A stretch of DNA of 64,000 nt from Actinomycetales bacterium. GTDB taxonomy: Bacteria > Actinomycetota > Actinomycetes > Actinomycetales > Dermatophilaceae. The stretch covers positions 1 through 64,000 of the forward strand of contig PDRO01000007.1 of NCBI GenBank assembly GCA_002748155.1, given 5' to 3'. This document shows positions 55,829-64,000 of the stretch, one piece after another. The position numbers were made by a program, and so were the translations under genes. The notes under the pieces were generated by a model. That model was not told where the DNA came from. It saw nothing but the letters and a program-made list of their open reading frames with translations, and did no database searches. The first letter of the stretch is position 1; each line of letters opens with the position of its first letter.

Positions 55829-56653
55829 ATGACCTCGACCCGGCTGCACACCATCTCGATCGGCACAGCCGGGCCGCGAGTCGCATTCCTGCACGGGCTG
55901 TTCGGGCAGGGCCGCAACTGGATGCAGATCGCCAAAGCCCTGGCCGGGCCGGACGGGGACCAAGCGCAGAGTCTGCTGGTCGACCTGCCCGACCACGGCC
56001 GGTCCCCGTGGAGTGACCACTACTCTCTCAATGCGTATGCCGCACGGGTAGCCCGTGAGCTGCGGGCCACGGCGCCGGGTGAGTCGTGGGCTCTGGTCGG
56101 GCACTCACTCGGCGGCAAAGTGGCGATGATCCTCACGCTGTCCCAGCCTGATCTCGTCGACCGGCTGGCGGTCATGGACATGGCGCCCCGGCGCTACACC
56201 CGGCACTCCTGGGTCGAGGACTACATCGATGCACTCCGGGGTCTTCCGCTCGATGAGTTGACCAACCGGGCGCAGGCCGATGCGGCCCTGGCCGAGTCGA
56301 TCCCGCAACCGCAGATCCGGGCGTTCCTGCTGCAGAACCTGCGTCGCCACGGCCAGCAGTGGCACTGGCAGGTGAACTTCGACGTCATCGCCGACCGGCC
56401 TACCGGACCGGCCGGAGTCGGCGGTTGGTCCGAAGCCGATGCCACGGCATACCCGCCGTTCCGGGGCCGGGTGTTGTGGGTGGGCGGCGCCGACTCGCCC
56501 TACATCACCGATGCCGACCAAGAGCCGATGCGCGCGCTCTTCCCCAGGGTGCGGCAAGTCATGGTCAAAGACGCGGGGCACTGGTTGCACGCCGACCAGC
56601 CCGGGGTGATCAGTCACATCCTTGGTCGCTGGCTGCACGCCGGACGTCACTAG
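55829..56653 (+). CDS. Alpha/beta-fold hydrolase
   Basis: A 274-residue cytosolic hydrolase of unknown substrate. The fold's oxyanion region is FLHGLFGQGRNW, the nucleophile elbow is LVGHSLGGKVAM, the acid lies in VLWVGGADSPYI and the His in VKDAGHWLHADQP. This family includes esterases and MhpC-like C-C hydrolases. It starts five bases after ffh, so it is probably cotranscribed with it. Confidence 0.9.
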   Translation: MTSTRLHTISIGTAGPRVAFLHGLFGQGRNWMQIAKALAGPDGDQAQSLLVDLPDHGRSPWSDHYSLNAYAARVARELRATAPGESWALVGHSLGGKVAMILTLSQPDLVDRLAVMDMAPRRYTRHSWVEDYIDALRGLPLDELTNRAQADAALAESIPQPQIRAFLLQNLRRHGQQWHWQVNFDVIADRPTGPAGVGGWSEADATAYPPFRGRVLWVGGADSPYITDADQEPMRALFPRVRQVMVKDAGHWLHADQPGVISHILGRWLHAGRH

Positions 56654-56699
56654 CCCGAGACGACGCACTCGGCAACGGTTGACCGGCCACCTGACTGAG

Positions 56700-56705
56700 T
56701 AAGGT
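56700..56705 (+). promoter_or_regulatory. Candidate -10 box of the amidohydrolase gene
   Basis: TAAGGT lies eight bases before the ATG at 56714, implying a leader of about two bases. A TTGACC at 56679 is too close for a standard -35. Confidence 0.4.
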
Positions 56706-56713
56706 GATCAGCC

Positions 56714-57799
56714 ATGGCAACGGTGCTCCACATCGACGGTGCGATCCTGACCGGTCCGCACGAATCCCGCCCGGAGTGCTGGGTGATCGACGGGCGGATC
56801 ACCTACACGGCACCGACCGGGCCGGGCCATGATGTGACGACGGTGCGCGGATGGGCGTTACCGGGGCTGGTCGATGCACACTGCCACGTCGGCTTGGACG
56901 GCACCGGCGCCGTGCCACCAGAGGTCGCCGAGCAACAAGCACTCACCGATCGCGCGGCCGGCACGCTCCTGCTCCGGGATGCCGGCTGTCCCGCCGACAC
57001 CCACTGGATCGACGAGCGTGTGGACCTGCCCCGGATCATCCGGGCCGGCCGGCACATCGCCCGGCCCCGGCGTTACATCCGCAACTACGCTCACGAGATC
57101 GAGCCCGATCAGCTCGTCGAATACGTCCGCTTGGAGGCCCGGCGCGGTGACGGTTGGGTGAAGTTCGTCGGTGACTGGATCGACCGCGACACCGGTGACC
57201 TCAGCCCGTGTTGGCCCCGGGACGTGCTGGTGGCAGCAATCGCTGCGGCCCACGACGAGGGTGCCCGCACCACGGCCCACTGCTTCGCCGAGCAGTCCTT
57301 GCACGACTTCGCCGCCGCCGGCACCGACTGCATCGAGCACGCCACTGGTCTCGACGAGGAGTCCACGAGAGTCTTCGCCGCCCAAGGCATCGCCATCGTT
57401 CCGACCTTGGTCAACATCGACAGCTTCCCGCAGATCGCCGAGGGTGCCGAGGAGAAGTTCCCACGGTATGCCGCGCACCTGCGTGACCTGCACGCGCGCC
57501 GCTACCAGACCGTGGCCCGGGCCCACGAGGCCGGAGTGCCGGTCTACCTCGGCACTGACGCCGGAGGGGCCCTGCCCCATGGTCTGATCGCCCAGGAAGC
57601 GCTCGAGCTGGCCAAGGCCGGGCTGGACAACGCCGAGGTGCTTGCCGCAACCACGTGGAACGCGCGGACCTGGCTCGGGCGTCCGGGGATCGGCGAGGGC
57701 GACCCGGCCGATCTGGTCGTGTACGCCGACGACCCACGCGCGCACCTGGAGACACTGGCTCATCCCGAGGCAGTCATCCTGCGCGGGATCCGTCGGTGA
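56714..57799 (+). CDS. Amidohydrolase-family protein
   Basis: A 361-residue metal-dependent hydrolase. The first metal motif is LVDAHCHVGLDGTG (HxH), an Asp/Lys region follows (GDGWVKFVGDWID), further ligands are in TTAHCFAEQSLHDF and CIEHATGLDE, and the catalytic Asp is in YLGTDAGGALPHG. It resembles imidazolonepropionase-type enzymes, but the substrate is unknown. Its stop codon lies inside a 10-base tandem repeat. Confidence 0.88.
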   Translation: MATVLHIDGAILTGPHESRPECWVIDGRITYTAPTGPGHDVTTVRGWALPGLVDAHCHVGLDGTGAVPPEVAEQQALTDRAAGTLLLRDAGCPADTHWIDERVDLPRIIRAGRHIARPRRYIRNYAHEIEPDQLVEYVRLEARRGDGWVKFVGDWIDRDTGDLSPCWPRDVLVAAIAAAHDEGARTTAHCFAEQSLHDFAAAGTDCIEHATGLDEESTRVFAAQGIAIVPTLVNIDSFPQIAEGAEEKFPRYAAHLRDLHARRYQTVARAHEAGVPVYLGTDAGGALPHGLIAQEALELAKAGLDNAEVLAATTWNARTWLGRPGIGEGDPADLVVYADDPRAHLETLAHPEAVILRGIRR

Positions 57800-57843
57800 C
57801 GCATGGTGACGCACGGTGATGTGCGGTGATGTGCGGTGATGTG
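57794..57843. repeat. Five 10-base tandem repeats before the rpsP promoter
   Basis: Units CGGTGACGCA, TGGTGACGCA and three identical CGGTGATGTG follow one another every 10 bases. The array covers the amidohydrolase stop codon and ends 20 bases before the -10 region of rpsP, about one unit per helical turn. Confidence 0.85.
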
Positions 57844-57858
57844 CGACGGCTTCTGCGG

Positions 57859-57879
57859 TCTGGCACAATAGGCGGCTGT
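57859..57879 (+). promoter_or_regulatory. Promoter core of rpsP
   Basis: The 21 bases TCTGGCACAATAGGCGGCTG+T contain an extended -10 (TGG-CACAAT) and a GC-rich stretch to the start. It matches the rplS promoter core at 18 of 21 positions. The leader would be about 145 bases. Confidence 0.6.
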
Positions 57880-58019
57880 ACTCGCGGGGCCCGGCGTCGT
57901 CGTCGGTCTTCACCGGCTTGACGAGTCGGCCCGCAGCGCCTACACCCCGAGTGACGGCACCCCGGAGCGATCTGGCCCGGTCTTGCCGTGCTCATGAACA
58001 GAAGCAGGAGACCACTGAC

Positions 58020-58583
58020 GTGGCCGTCAAGATTCGCCTCAAGCGGATGGGCAAGATCCGCGCCCCGTTCTACCGGGTCGTCGTCATGGACTCGCGCACC
58101 AAGCGTGACGGCCGGGCGATCGAAGAGATCGGCAAGTACCACCCGACCGAGGAGCCGTCGGTCATCGACATCGATAGCGACCGGGTCCAGTATTGGCTCG
58201 GCCACGGAGCCCAGCCCACCGAAGCGGTCCTGGCACTGTTGAAGATCACCGGAGACTGGCAACGGCACAAGGGGCTCGACGGCGCCGAGGGCACCCTGAA
58301 GGTGGCGCCGCCGAAGCGGAGCAAGCGTGAGCTCTACGATGCTGCGGTCGCGGCAGCCGGCACGTCGCTCGAACTCAAGGGTCAAGACCCGGCGCCGCGC
58401 AGCAAAGCCGCCAAGTCCGCTACTGCCGACAAGCCCGCTGATGCTGCCGCCGAGGACAAGCCTGCCGACGCTTCCGCGGACGAGCAGCCCACCAAGGACG
58501 CCGCCGCGGCTGAGGACGCCAAGGGCAGCGAAGGCAGCGAAGGCAGCGAAGGCAGCGAAGGCACTGAGGGTACGGAGGCCTGA
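58020..58583 (+). CDS. rpsP: Ribosomal protein S16 with acidic C-terminal tail
   Basis: A 187-residue small-subunit protein. Residues ~1-85 are S16 ([53 protein letters not shown]). The rest, about 100 residues, is an extension rich in Ala, Lys, Asp and Glu that ends in [19 protein letters not shown], encoded by four exact GGCAGCGAA repeats at 58524-58559. Actinobacterial S16 often has a tail, but this one is long. The GTG has CAGGAG nine bases upstream. The khpA-like gene starts two bases after the stop. Confidence 0.96.
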   Translation: MAVKIRLKRMGKIRAPFYRVVVMDSRTKRDGRAIEEIGKYHPTEEPSVIDIDSDRVQYWLGHGAQPTEAVLALLKITGDWQRHKGLDGAEGTLKVAPPKRSKRELYDAAVAAAGTSLELKGQDPAPRSKAAKSATADKPADAAAEDKPADASADEQPTKDAAAAEDAKGSEGSEGSEGSEGTEGTEA

Positions 58584-58585
58584 CC

Positions 58586-58825
58586 GTGCTCGAGGAGGCT
58601 CTGGAGCACCTCGTCAAGGGCATCGTCGACCATGAGGACGAGGTCGTCGTGCGACGCAAGGAACTGCGCCGGGGTGAGCTGCTCGAGGTCAGGGTGCATC
58701 CCGACGACCTCGGCCGGGTCATCGGACGCTCCGGGCGCACCGCCAGCGCTCTGCGAACGGTGATGTCAGCACTGGCCGGGGGCGCCAACGTCCGGGTCGA
58801 CATCATCGACACCGACCGTCGCTAG
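58586..58825 (+). CDS. khpA: KH-domain RNA-binding protein (KhpA)
   Basis: A 79-residue single KH domain: VLEEALEHLVKGIVDHEDEV, then the RNA-binding GXXG loop in LGRVIGRSGRTASALR. It sits between rpsP and rimM as in most Gram-positives, suggesting a role in RNA metabolism or ribosome assembly; KhpA pairs with KhpB elsewhere. Translation is probably coupled to rpsP. Confidence 0.95.
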   Translation: MLEEALEHLVKGIVDHEDEVVVRRKELRRGELLEVRVHPDDLGRVIGRSGRTASALRTVMSALAGGANVRVDIIDTDRR

Positions 58826-58855
58826 CCGATCTGCTGACCTGCCGGTGGCGCGCCG

Positions 58856-59425
58856 ATGACGACACCCTCGACCGGGCCGACCCCGCCACCTGCCGGCGTA
58901 CCCGCCGGTGGCTCCCATGTCGTGGCACGGATCGGCAAACCTCACGGCATCCGGGGCGAAGTGACCGTTCAGGTGCACACCGACGACCCGGAGCGGCGCT
59001 TCGCCGTCGGCACCGAGTTGCCCACGTCGGCGCCATCGGGCTCCGGCGTGCCTCGGACGCTGACCATCCGATCGGCCCGCAACCACCGGGGGATCTGGTT
59101 GCTCGGTTTCCACGAGATCCCGGACCGCACCGGGGCCGAAAGCCTGCGTGGCACCCGGTTGCTGACTCCCGACGACGCTGCCGATCACACTGGGTGGTAT
59201 GCCGACGAGCTCGCCGGTCTGCCGGTCCTGCTTCCGGATGGCACCCCGGTCGGTGACGTAGCCGGGCTCGAGCTCGGCCCCGGCCAAGACCGACTGGTGG
59301 TCACGTTGCACGACGGACACACGGCATCCATCCCACTCGTGGAAGCCATCGTGCCGGTCATCGACAACTCGGCCGGACATGTCGTCATCGACCCGCCGGA
59401 CGGTCTACTCGATCTCGGGAGGTGA
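58856..59425 (+). CDS. rimM: 16S rRNA processing protein RimM
   Basis: A 189-residue ribosome-assembly factor that binds S19 and helps mature the 30S head. The N-terminal RimM domain starts VVARIGKPHGIRGEVTVQVH and the PRC-barrel follows (WYADELAGLPVLLPDGTPVG, HDGHTASIPLVEAIVPVID). It is followed after three bases by trmD, the standard order. Confidence 0.96.
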   Translation: MTTPSTGPTPPPAGVPAGGSHVVARIGKPHGIRGEVTVQVHTDDPERRFAVGTELPTSAPSGSGVPRTLTIRSARNHRGIWLLGFHEIPDRTGAESLRGTRLLTPDDAADHTGWYADELAGLPVLLPDGTPVGDVAGLELGPGQDRLVVTLHDGHTASIPLVEAIVPVIDNSAGHVVIDPPDGLLDLGR

Positions 59426-59428
59426 GCT

Positions 59429-60124
59429 GTGCGCATCGACGTCGTGACCATCTTCCCGGACTACCTCGCGCCACTGGAGCTCTCGCTCATCGGCAAGGCC
59501 CGGGCGGAGGGGGTGCTCGACGTGCGGGTTCACGATCTGCGTGAATACACCCGTGATCGGCATCGCACGGTCGACGACACGCCCTATGGCGGTGGGGCGG
59601 GCATGGTGATGCGGCCCGAGCCGTGGGGGGCAGCGCTCGACATGCTGCTGGCCGGGCGCACCGAGCACGGAGACCGGCCGCGGCTGATCGTGCCCACTCC
59701 GTCAGGCCAGTCGTTCACCCAGGCCATGGCCCGGGAACTGGCGACCGCGCCGTGGCTGGTCTTCGCTTGCGGGCGCTACGAGGGGATCGACGAGCGGGTG
59801 TTCGAGTATGCCGCCGGGCTGATGCCGGTCACGCCGGTCTCGATCGGCGACTATGTCGTCACCGGAGGTGAGGTCGCGGCATTGGTGATGATCGAGGCGG
59901 TGGCCCGGCTGGTGCCAGGAGTCGTGGGGAATGCGGATTCGCTCGTCGAGGAGTCCCATGAAGGCGGGCTCCTCGAATACCCCGTCTACACCAAGCCGGC
60001 CTCCTGGCGAGGTCACGAAGTCCCCGACGTGTTGCGCTCCGGCCACCACGGGCAGATCGCGGCCTGGCGGCACCAACAACGACAGGCGCGCACGCAGGCC
60101 CGCCGCCCTGATCTGTTGGGGTGA
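59429..60124 (+). CDS. trmD: tRNA (guanine(37)-N(1))-methyltransferase
   Basis: A 231-residue SPOUT methyltransferase that adds m1G37 to tRNAs and prevents frameshifting. Hallmarks are [19 protein letters not shown], the [15 protein letters not shown] loop, [10 protein letters not shown] and the knot region [17 protein letters not shown]. The GTG start has GGGAGGTGA directly upstream. Last gene of the rpsP unit. Confidence 0.97.
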   Translation: MRIDVVTIFPDYLAPLELSLIGKARAEGVLDVRVHDLREYTRDRHRTVDDTPYGGGAGMVMRPEPWGAALDMLLAGRTEHGDRPRLIVPTPSGQSFTQAMARELATAPWLVFACGRYEGIDERVFEYAAGLMPVTPVSIGDYVVTGGEVAALVMIEAVARLVPGVVGNADSLVEESHEGGLLEYPVYTKPASWRGHEVPDVLRSGHHGQIAAWRHQQRQARTQARRPDLLG

Positions 60125-60162
60125 CGCCCGCTGGGCCTCGGATTTCCCGGCGGGTAGGGAGC

Positions 60163-60183
60163 TCTGGCAAGATAGGTGGCTGT
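60163..60183 (+). promoter_or_regulatory. Promoter core of rplS
   Basis: TCTGGCAAGATAGGTGGCTG+T is nearly the same 21 bases as before rpsP (18 of 21). The implied leader before rplS is about 170 bases, very GC-rich, with room for a regulatory structure; I recognise no known class. Confidence 0.6.
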
Positions 60184-60348
60184 TGCTGTGCTCATCGGCC
60201 CCTGCCACAGGGGGAGCGCCGCCCGATTCCGTCGCCCCGCGCCGGTGCCCGGGGCGCGCGGCCGAGCCCGGCGGCATACCGAACGACGTGCTCGGCCCGC
60301 CGAGCCCGACCACGGCGACCTGTGGCGCCTGAGAAAGCGACCGTCACT

Positions 60349-60744
60349 ATGCACCAGCTCGACGACGTCAACGCCGCATCGCTGCGCGACGACATCCCCG
60401 ACTTCCGTGCCGGCGACACCTTGAAGGTGCACGTCAAGGTCATCGAAGGCAACCGGTCCCGGGTCCAGGTTTTCCAAGGCGTGGTGATCCGCCGTCACGG
60501 TGGTGGGGTCGGTGAGACCTTCACCGTCCGCAAGGTGTCCTTCGGGGTCGGTGTCGAGCGCACCTTCCCGGTGCACACGCCGATCATCGACAAGATCGAG
60601 CTGGTGACCCGTGGTGACGTCCGCCGGGCCAAGCTCTACTACCTGCGGGGGCTGCGCGGAAAGGCCGCCAAGATCAAAGAGAAACGGGAGACCGGCGCCA
60701 AGCCGGCCGGTTCGGCCGGCACCAAGGCCAGCGCGAAGGAGTAG
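60349..60744 (+). CDS. rplS: Ribosomal protein L19
   Basis: A 131-residue large-subunit protein at the 30S-50S interface. It begins [20 protein letters not shown] and has [38 protein letters not shown] and the ending [18 protein letters not shown], plus a short Ala/Lys tail. It has its own promoter and long leader, so it can be expressed apart from trmD. Confidence 0.97.
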   Translation: MHQLDDVNAASLRDDIPDFRAGDTLKVHVKVIEGNRSRVQVFQGVVIRRHGGGVGETFTVRKVSFGVGVERTFPVHTPIIDKIELVTRGDVRRAKLYYLRGLRGKAAKIKEKRETGAKPAGSAGTKASAKE

Positions 60745-60754
60745 ATCGGACGAC

Positions 60755-61489
60755 GTGGCTGCTCCCGACGTTGCCCCGCCCGAGGCCTCCAAAACGGACC
60801 ACCCGGACGCTTCTTCCCCCGCCAGGGTGCGGATCCGGCGGATCGGGAGCTATGCCCAGGTGCTGGGCTCGGCATTCGTCGTCATGCTGCTCGTTCGGGC
60901 GTTTCTCGTCCAATCGTTCTCCGTCCCGTCCGGGTCGATGGAACCCACGCTGGAGCCGGGCGATCGGATCTTGGTCAGCCGACTGCACCGGGGCCCGTCG
61001 GTCGAGCGCGGTGACATCGTCGTTTTCGATGGCACTCGGGTGTGGGGGGCACCGGCCGGATCACGTGAGTCATCCTGGCTGGGGCAGGGGGTGCGATCGG
61101 CGCTGACCCTCGTGTCCCTCAGCTCGGGAGCCGACTATGTCAAACGGGTGATCGGGGTCCCGGGCGACCGGGTGAGTTGCTGCGCCGACGATGGCCGGCT
61201 GCAGGTCAACGGGGTGCCGGTCGACGAGCCGTACGTGTATCCGGGTAATCCCCCGAGCACGATGACGTTCGATGTGCTCGTGCCGCCCGGTCGGATCTGG
61301 GTTCAGGGCGATCATCGCAGCGCGTCGGCCGACTCCCGGGCCAACCTCGGGCGCCCCGGTGGTGGGATGGTGCCATTGGATGACGTGGTCGGTCGAGTCG
61401 TGTGGCGGTATTGGCCCCTGGATCGGCTCGGCACGCCAGCTTCCGCTCCCGACCTGCAGGGCCTGCCGGTGCCCGACGCCCTCTCGTGA
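60755..61489 (+). CDS. lepB: Signal peptidase I (first copy)
   Basis: A 244-residue membrane serine protease that removes signal peptides outside the membrane. One N-terminal helix (AFVVMLLVRAFLVQSFSV), catalytic Ser in PSGSMEPTLEPGDRI (~62), catalytic Lys in YVKRVIGVPGDRV (~129), and the GDHRSASADSR box. A CC pair follows the Lys box. The GTG at 60755 is 10 bases after rplS. Its stop shares one base with the next lepB start. Confidence 0.95.
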   Translation: MAAPDVAPPEASKTDHPDASSPARVRIRRIGSYAQVLGSAFVVMLLVRAFLVQSFSVPSGSMEPTLEPGDRILVSRLHRGPSVERGDIVVFDGTRVWGAPAGSRESSWLGQGVRSALTLVSLSSGADYVKRVIGVPGDRVSCCADDGRLQVNGVPVDEPYVYPGNPPSTMTFDVLVPPGRIWVQGDHRSASADSRANLGRPGGGMVPLDDVVGRVVWRYWPLDRLGTPASAPDLQGLPVPDALS

Positions 61490-62244
61490 TGTTCGACAAC
61501 CGCTGGCGAGGCGCCCGACGTGCTGACGATGAGGGCGGCGAGGTGCCAGCTGATCACGAGGCCGAGCGCCGGCCGCGGTCGTTCCGGACCGCGCTGTGGG
61601 CAAGCGTTCGTGAAGTTTTCATCGTCGTCGGCCTCGCGATGGTGCTGTCCTTCCTGATCAAGACCTTCCTCGTGCAGCCGTTCCACATCCCGTCGGGGTC
61701 GATGGAAGACACGCTGGCCATCGACGACCGGGTCGTGGTCAGCAAGCTCACCCCCGGGCCGGTCGACCTCGAACGCGGCGACGTCGTCGTCTTCGCCGAC
61801 CCGGGCGGTTGGCTCGGCCCGCTTCCTCCCCAAGACCGCAGTCTGCTGCACGGCATACTCGTGTTTGTCGGGTTGGCTCCGAATGATTCTCAGGAATACC
61901 TGATCAAGCGGGTCATCGGCCTGCCCGGTGACCGGGTCGCTTGCTGCACCAGCGCGGGCGAGATCTCGGTCAATGGGGTGCCCGTCGACGAGCCCTACGT
62001 CAAACATGGAGACACCCCGGGAGGTGGACAGCCCGGTTTCGACATCACCGTGCCGGACGGCCACGTCTGGGTCATGGGCGATCACCGCTCCGACTCCGCG
62101 GACTCGCGGGCCCATGACGACGGCACCGGCACTGCCGGGTCGGTGCCGATCGACGTGATCCAAGGCCGCGCAGTGATCGTCATCTGGCCGCTCGACCGGC
62201 TCACGTGGTTGTCGATTCCCGAACGGGTCTTCGGCGAGTCGTGA
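61489..62244 (+). CDS. lepB: Signal peptidase I (second copy)
   Basis: A 251-residue paralogue of the preceding gene. After a charged head, the helix is [20 protein letters not shown]; catalytic Ser in [15 protein letters not shown] (~69), Lys in [13 protein letters not shown] (~141), and [11 protein letters not shown]. It too has CC after the Lys box. The two copies differ widely outside the motifs, so the duplication is old. The stop overlaps the rnhB GTG by four bases. Confidence 0.95.
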   Translation: MFDNRWRGARRADDEGGEVPADHEAERRPRSFRTALWASVREVFIVVGLAMVLSFLIKTFLVQPFHIPSGSMEDTLAIDDRVVVSKLTPGPVDLERGDVVVFADPGGWLGPLPPQDRSLLHGILVFVGLAPNDSQEYLIKRVIGLPGDRVACCTSAGEISVNGVPVDEPYVKHGDTPGGGQPGFDITVPDGHVWVMGDHRSDSADSRAHDDGTGTAGSVPIDVIQGRAVIVIWPLDRLTWLSIPERVFGES

Positions 62245-62999
62245 CCCGACACCGGCCGACCTTGCGGCTCGAGCGCTCCCTGCAACGACAGGGGTACCCG
62301 CTGCTGGCCGGGATGGACGAGGTCGGTCGCGGAGCGCTCGCCGGCCCGGTCTCGGTGGGCGTGGTGCTCGTCGACGAGGTATGCCGCACGGCCCCTCGGG
62401 GGATTCAAGACTCCAAACTGCTCACCGCGTCGGCCCGGGCCGCGCTCGCGCCGAAGATCCGGAAGTGGGCGAGCGCCCACGGAGTCGGGCACGCTTGGCC
62501 GGCGGAGATCGACCGGCTCGGGATCATTGCCGCCTTGCGGCTCGCCGGCACCCGAGCCCTGGCCGCCCTGCCTCGGTCGCCCGACCTGGTCGTGCTCGAC
62601 GGCAACCACGATTGGTTGACTCCGCCCGAGCAGGACGGCCTGCTCGCCTTCGCCGATCGCGCCGGCCCGCTGACCCCACCGGTGCTGACCATGGTCAAGG
62701 CAGATCTGCGGTGTTCATCTGTTGCTGCCGCGTCAGTCCTGGCCAAAGTGGCCCGAGACGAGCTGATGGTCGGGCTGGCGAGGCGGCACCCGGCATACGG
62801 GTGGAGCCAGAACAAGGGATACGCCGCACGCGGACACCGGGAGGCGCTCGTCGAGCACGGGCCCTGCGTCGAACACCGTCGATCGTGGCGGCTGCCGGGA
62901 GCGGTCGACAGAGAGCTGGGTTCACCAGCGGCCGTGGTAGAACGGGGCCAGTCGGATCGTAGCGACCCCACGGGCGAGTTGGAGTGTGCACCGCGATGA
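62241..62999 (+). CDS. rnhB: Ribonuclease HII
   Basis: A 252-residue nuclease that removes ribonucleotides from DNA. Catalytic [17 protein letters not shown] (~24) with Asp-Glu, [24 protein letters not shown] and [21 protein letters not shown] are present. A C-terminal ~30-residue polar extension follows. GTG start overlaps lepB (GTGA), stop overlaps the DUF2469 start (ATGA). Confidence 0.95.
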   Translation: MTRHRPTLRLERSLQRQGYPLLAGMDEVGRGALAGPVSVGVVLVDEVCRTAPRGIQDSKLLTASARAALAPKIRKWASAHGVGHAWPAEIDRLGIIAALRLAGTRALAALPRSPDLVVLDGNHDWLTPPEQDGLLAFADRAGPLTPPVLTMVKADLRCSSVAAASVLAKVARDELMVGLARRHPAYGWSQNKGYAARGHREALVEHGPCVEHRRSWRLPGAVDRELGSPAAVVERGQSDRSDPTGELECAPR

Positions 63000-63301
63000 G
63001 TTCAGAGGACCTCGAGAAGTACGAGACCGAGCAGGAGCTTGCCCTCTACCGCGAGTATCGCGATGTCGTGTCCCTGTTCTCGTATGTGGTCGAGACCGAG
63101 CGGCGGTTCTACCTGTGCAACTCGGTCGAGATGAAGGTGCGTTCCGATGGCGGCGAGGTGTTTTTCGATATCACGATGTCCGATGCCTGGGTGTGGGACA
63201 TCTACCGTCCCGCGCGATTCGTCAAGTCGGTGCGGGTCGTGAGCTTCAAAGACGTCAACATCGAAGAGCTGGCCAAAGCCGATATCGAACCACCGGCCTG
63301 A
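62996..63301 (+). CDS. DUF2469 family protein
   Basis: A 101-residue protein conserved in actinobacteria, function unknown. It begins [20 protein letters not shown] and carries [17 protein letters not shown] and [20 protein letters not shown], hallmarks of the family, which always sits after rnhB and before yraN. Acidic, cytosolic. Confidence 0.93.
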   Translation: MSSEDLEKYETEQELALYREYRDVVSLFSYVVETERRFYLCNSVEMKVRSDGGEVFFDITMSDAWVWDIYRPARFVKSVRVVSFKDVNIEELAKADIEPPA

Positions 63302-63521
63302 CCGAGACGGGCGCTGCCCAGACCCTGGCGTCCTGCGGTCAGCCGACGCCAGTAGCCGTTGTGGAGTGCTGACGGCGGTGATCGTCGGGTGATCGCCAGA
63401 CGCTGGGGAACGCGGGGAGTTTCCGTGGGCCTGTCCACAGCACCGGCGTTGCGAGTCACACCATCCACACCTCGTGGCCGGTGAGGCGCAGCCACGACGA
63501 TGCCCCCGCTTGGCTGTCGCC

Positions 63522-63911
63522 ATGGATCCGATCGACACCTGCCCACGAGGGCCAGCGACCGCCGTTCTGGGCGACTACGGGGAGCGGCTCGCGGAGCGCT
63601 ACCTCCGGGAGCGCGGGGTGGTGATCCTCGACCGCAATTGGCGTTGGGGACGGTTCGGCGAGCTCGATCTGGTGGCCAGGGATGGCGACTGCCTCGTCGG
63701 GGTCGAGGTCAAGACCCGGCGCAGCGGGGGATTCGTGGCACCCGTCGAGGCGTTGAGCCGCGCCAAGGTGCGTCGTTTGCGCCAGCTTGTCGCGGCATGG
63801 CTGGTGGCCCATGAGCCCACCGGCTGCCACGACGTGCGGATCGACCTGATCGGGGTTCAGTGCAGCAGCACTGGTCCGGCTCACGTCGAGCACGTGACGG
63901 GGCTGGCCTGA
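63522..63911 (+). CDS. YraN/UPF0102 nuclease-fold protein
   Basis: A 129-residue protein with a Holliday-junction-resolvase-like fold. It shows LGDYGERLAERYLRERGV, the nuclease motif GELDLVARDGDCLVGVEVKT with Asp, Glu and Lys, and SRAKVRRLRQL. Its role is unknown. It commonly lies before comM and dprA in actinobacteria. I chose the ATG at 63522; a GTG at 63474 is possible. The stop shares one base with the next start. Confidence 0.9.
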   Translation: MDPIDTCPRGPATAVLGDYGERLAERYLRERGVVILDRNWRWGRFGELDLVARDGDCLVGVEVKTRRSGGFVAPVEALSRAKVRRLRQLVAAWLVAHEPTGCHDVRIDLIGVQCSSTGPAHVEHVTGLA

Positions 63912-64000
63912 TGGGGCTCGGGTGCACGCTTGCCGTGGGGTTGCACGGCGTCGACGGGTTCGTCGTGCGAGTGGAGGCCGATATCTCCTCGGGGTTGCCG
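63911..64000 (+). CDS. ComM/YifB-like Mg-chelatase-family ATPase, N-terminus
   Basis: Only 30 residues are inside the window: MGLGCTLAVGLHGVDGFVVR then VEADISSGLP, the usual start of a ComM/YifB protein. In other bacteria ComM is a helicase that helps integrate DNA taken up in transformation. The gene continues beyond the right edge. Confidence 0.85.
   Translation, partial: MGLGCTLAVGLHGVDGFVVRVEADISSGLP

Noticed and set aside
57794..57843. CRISPR array
   Set aside because: Units are 10 bases with no spacers; the 12-base repeats at 2691 and the 9-base repeats at 58524 fail for the same reason.
60184..60348. A known ribosomal-protein leader RNA before rplS
   Set aside because: The leader is long and GC-rich, but I could not draw a structure matching a described class.

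Overview
The window is about 64 kb of very GC-rich chromosome from a high-GC Gram-positive bacterium (Actinomycetota). The order of the housekeeping genes (ndgR/leuCD, ddl-thiL-rpmB-recG-coaD-rpmF-rnc-mutM-smc-ftsY-ffh-rpsP-rimM-trmD-rplS-lepB-rnhB-yraN), the long basic tail on HU, a RecBCD set and many GTG starts all point that way. Micrococcales, perhaps near Dermatophilaceae/Intrasporangiaceae, is my best guess. That placement is inference. Most of the window is core genome, with no phage, no insertion sequence and no CRISPR array.

Layout. 1-6.8 kb: end of an MMPL transporter, a DUF1707 membrane protein, a putative 3-methyladenine glycosylase, a gntR remnant next to a 12-bp tandem repeat, a fumarylacetoacetase-family enzyme, an antitoxin remnant, a DUF808 membrane protein, gltX, then tRNA-Gln(CTG) and tRNA-Glu(CTC). 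6.9-15.6 kb: recC-recB-recD on the minus strand, joined by 4-base overlaps. 15.7-18.6 kb: the IclR-type regulator ndgR, divergent from leuCD. 18.9-25.3 kb: hupB, gpsA, a trans-sulfuration enzyme, ddl, a DUF3515 lipoprotein, an Lrp-type sensor domain protein and thiL. 25.6-33.8 kb: rpmB, a DAK2/FakA-like kinase, recG, rsmD, coaD, DUF177, rpmF, rnc, mutM.

33.8-45.7 kb: a betB-betA-betT choline-to-betaine operon, an M3 oligopeptidase, acylphosphatase, chorismate mutase and smc. 45.8-52.8 kb: a small membrane protein, an IclR regulator divergent from a branched-chain-amino-acid-type ABC transporter (including a LivM-LivG fusion) and an odd metallo-beta-lactamase-fold protein, closed by a strong terminator. 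52.9-64 kb: ftsY, ffh, an alpha/beta hydrolase, an amidohydrolase, rpsP-khpA-rimM-trmD, rplS, two overlapping lepB genes, rnhB, DUF2469, yraN and the start of a comM-like gene.

How it works together: the 52.9-64 kb block couples protein targeting (FtsY, Ffh, two signal peptidases) with ribosome assembly (S16, KH protein, RimM, TrmD, L19). gltX sits beside genes for both tRNAs that a non-discriminating GluRS would charge. The bet and liv gene sets look like solute-uptake modules placed within the otherwise conserved rnc-mutM-smc-ftsY-ffh neighbourhood.

Beyond genes, the most striking signal is an 8-base word, CGGCATAC/GTATGCCG. By eye it occurs about 41 times (its 7-base core about 47 times), on both strands equally and often by using rare codons. 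Other regulatory observations are two perfectly phased tandem repeats upstream of genes, a near-identical promoter core before rpsP and rplS, several apparently leaderless genes, and operator-like repeats at both IclR-type regulators.
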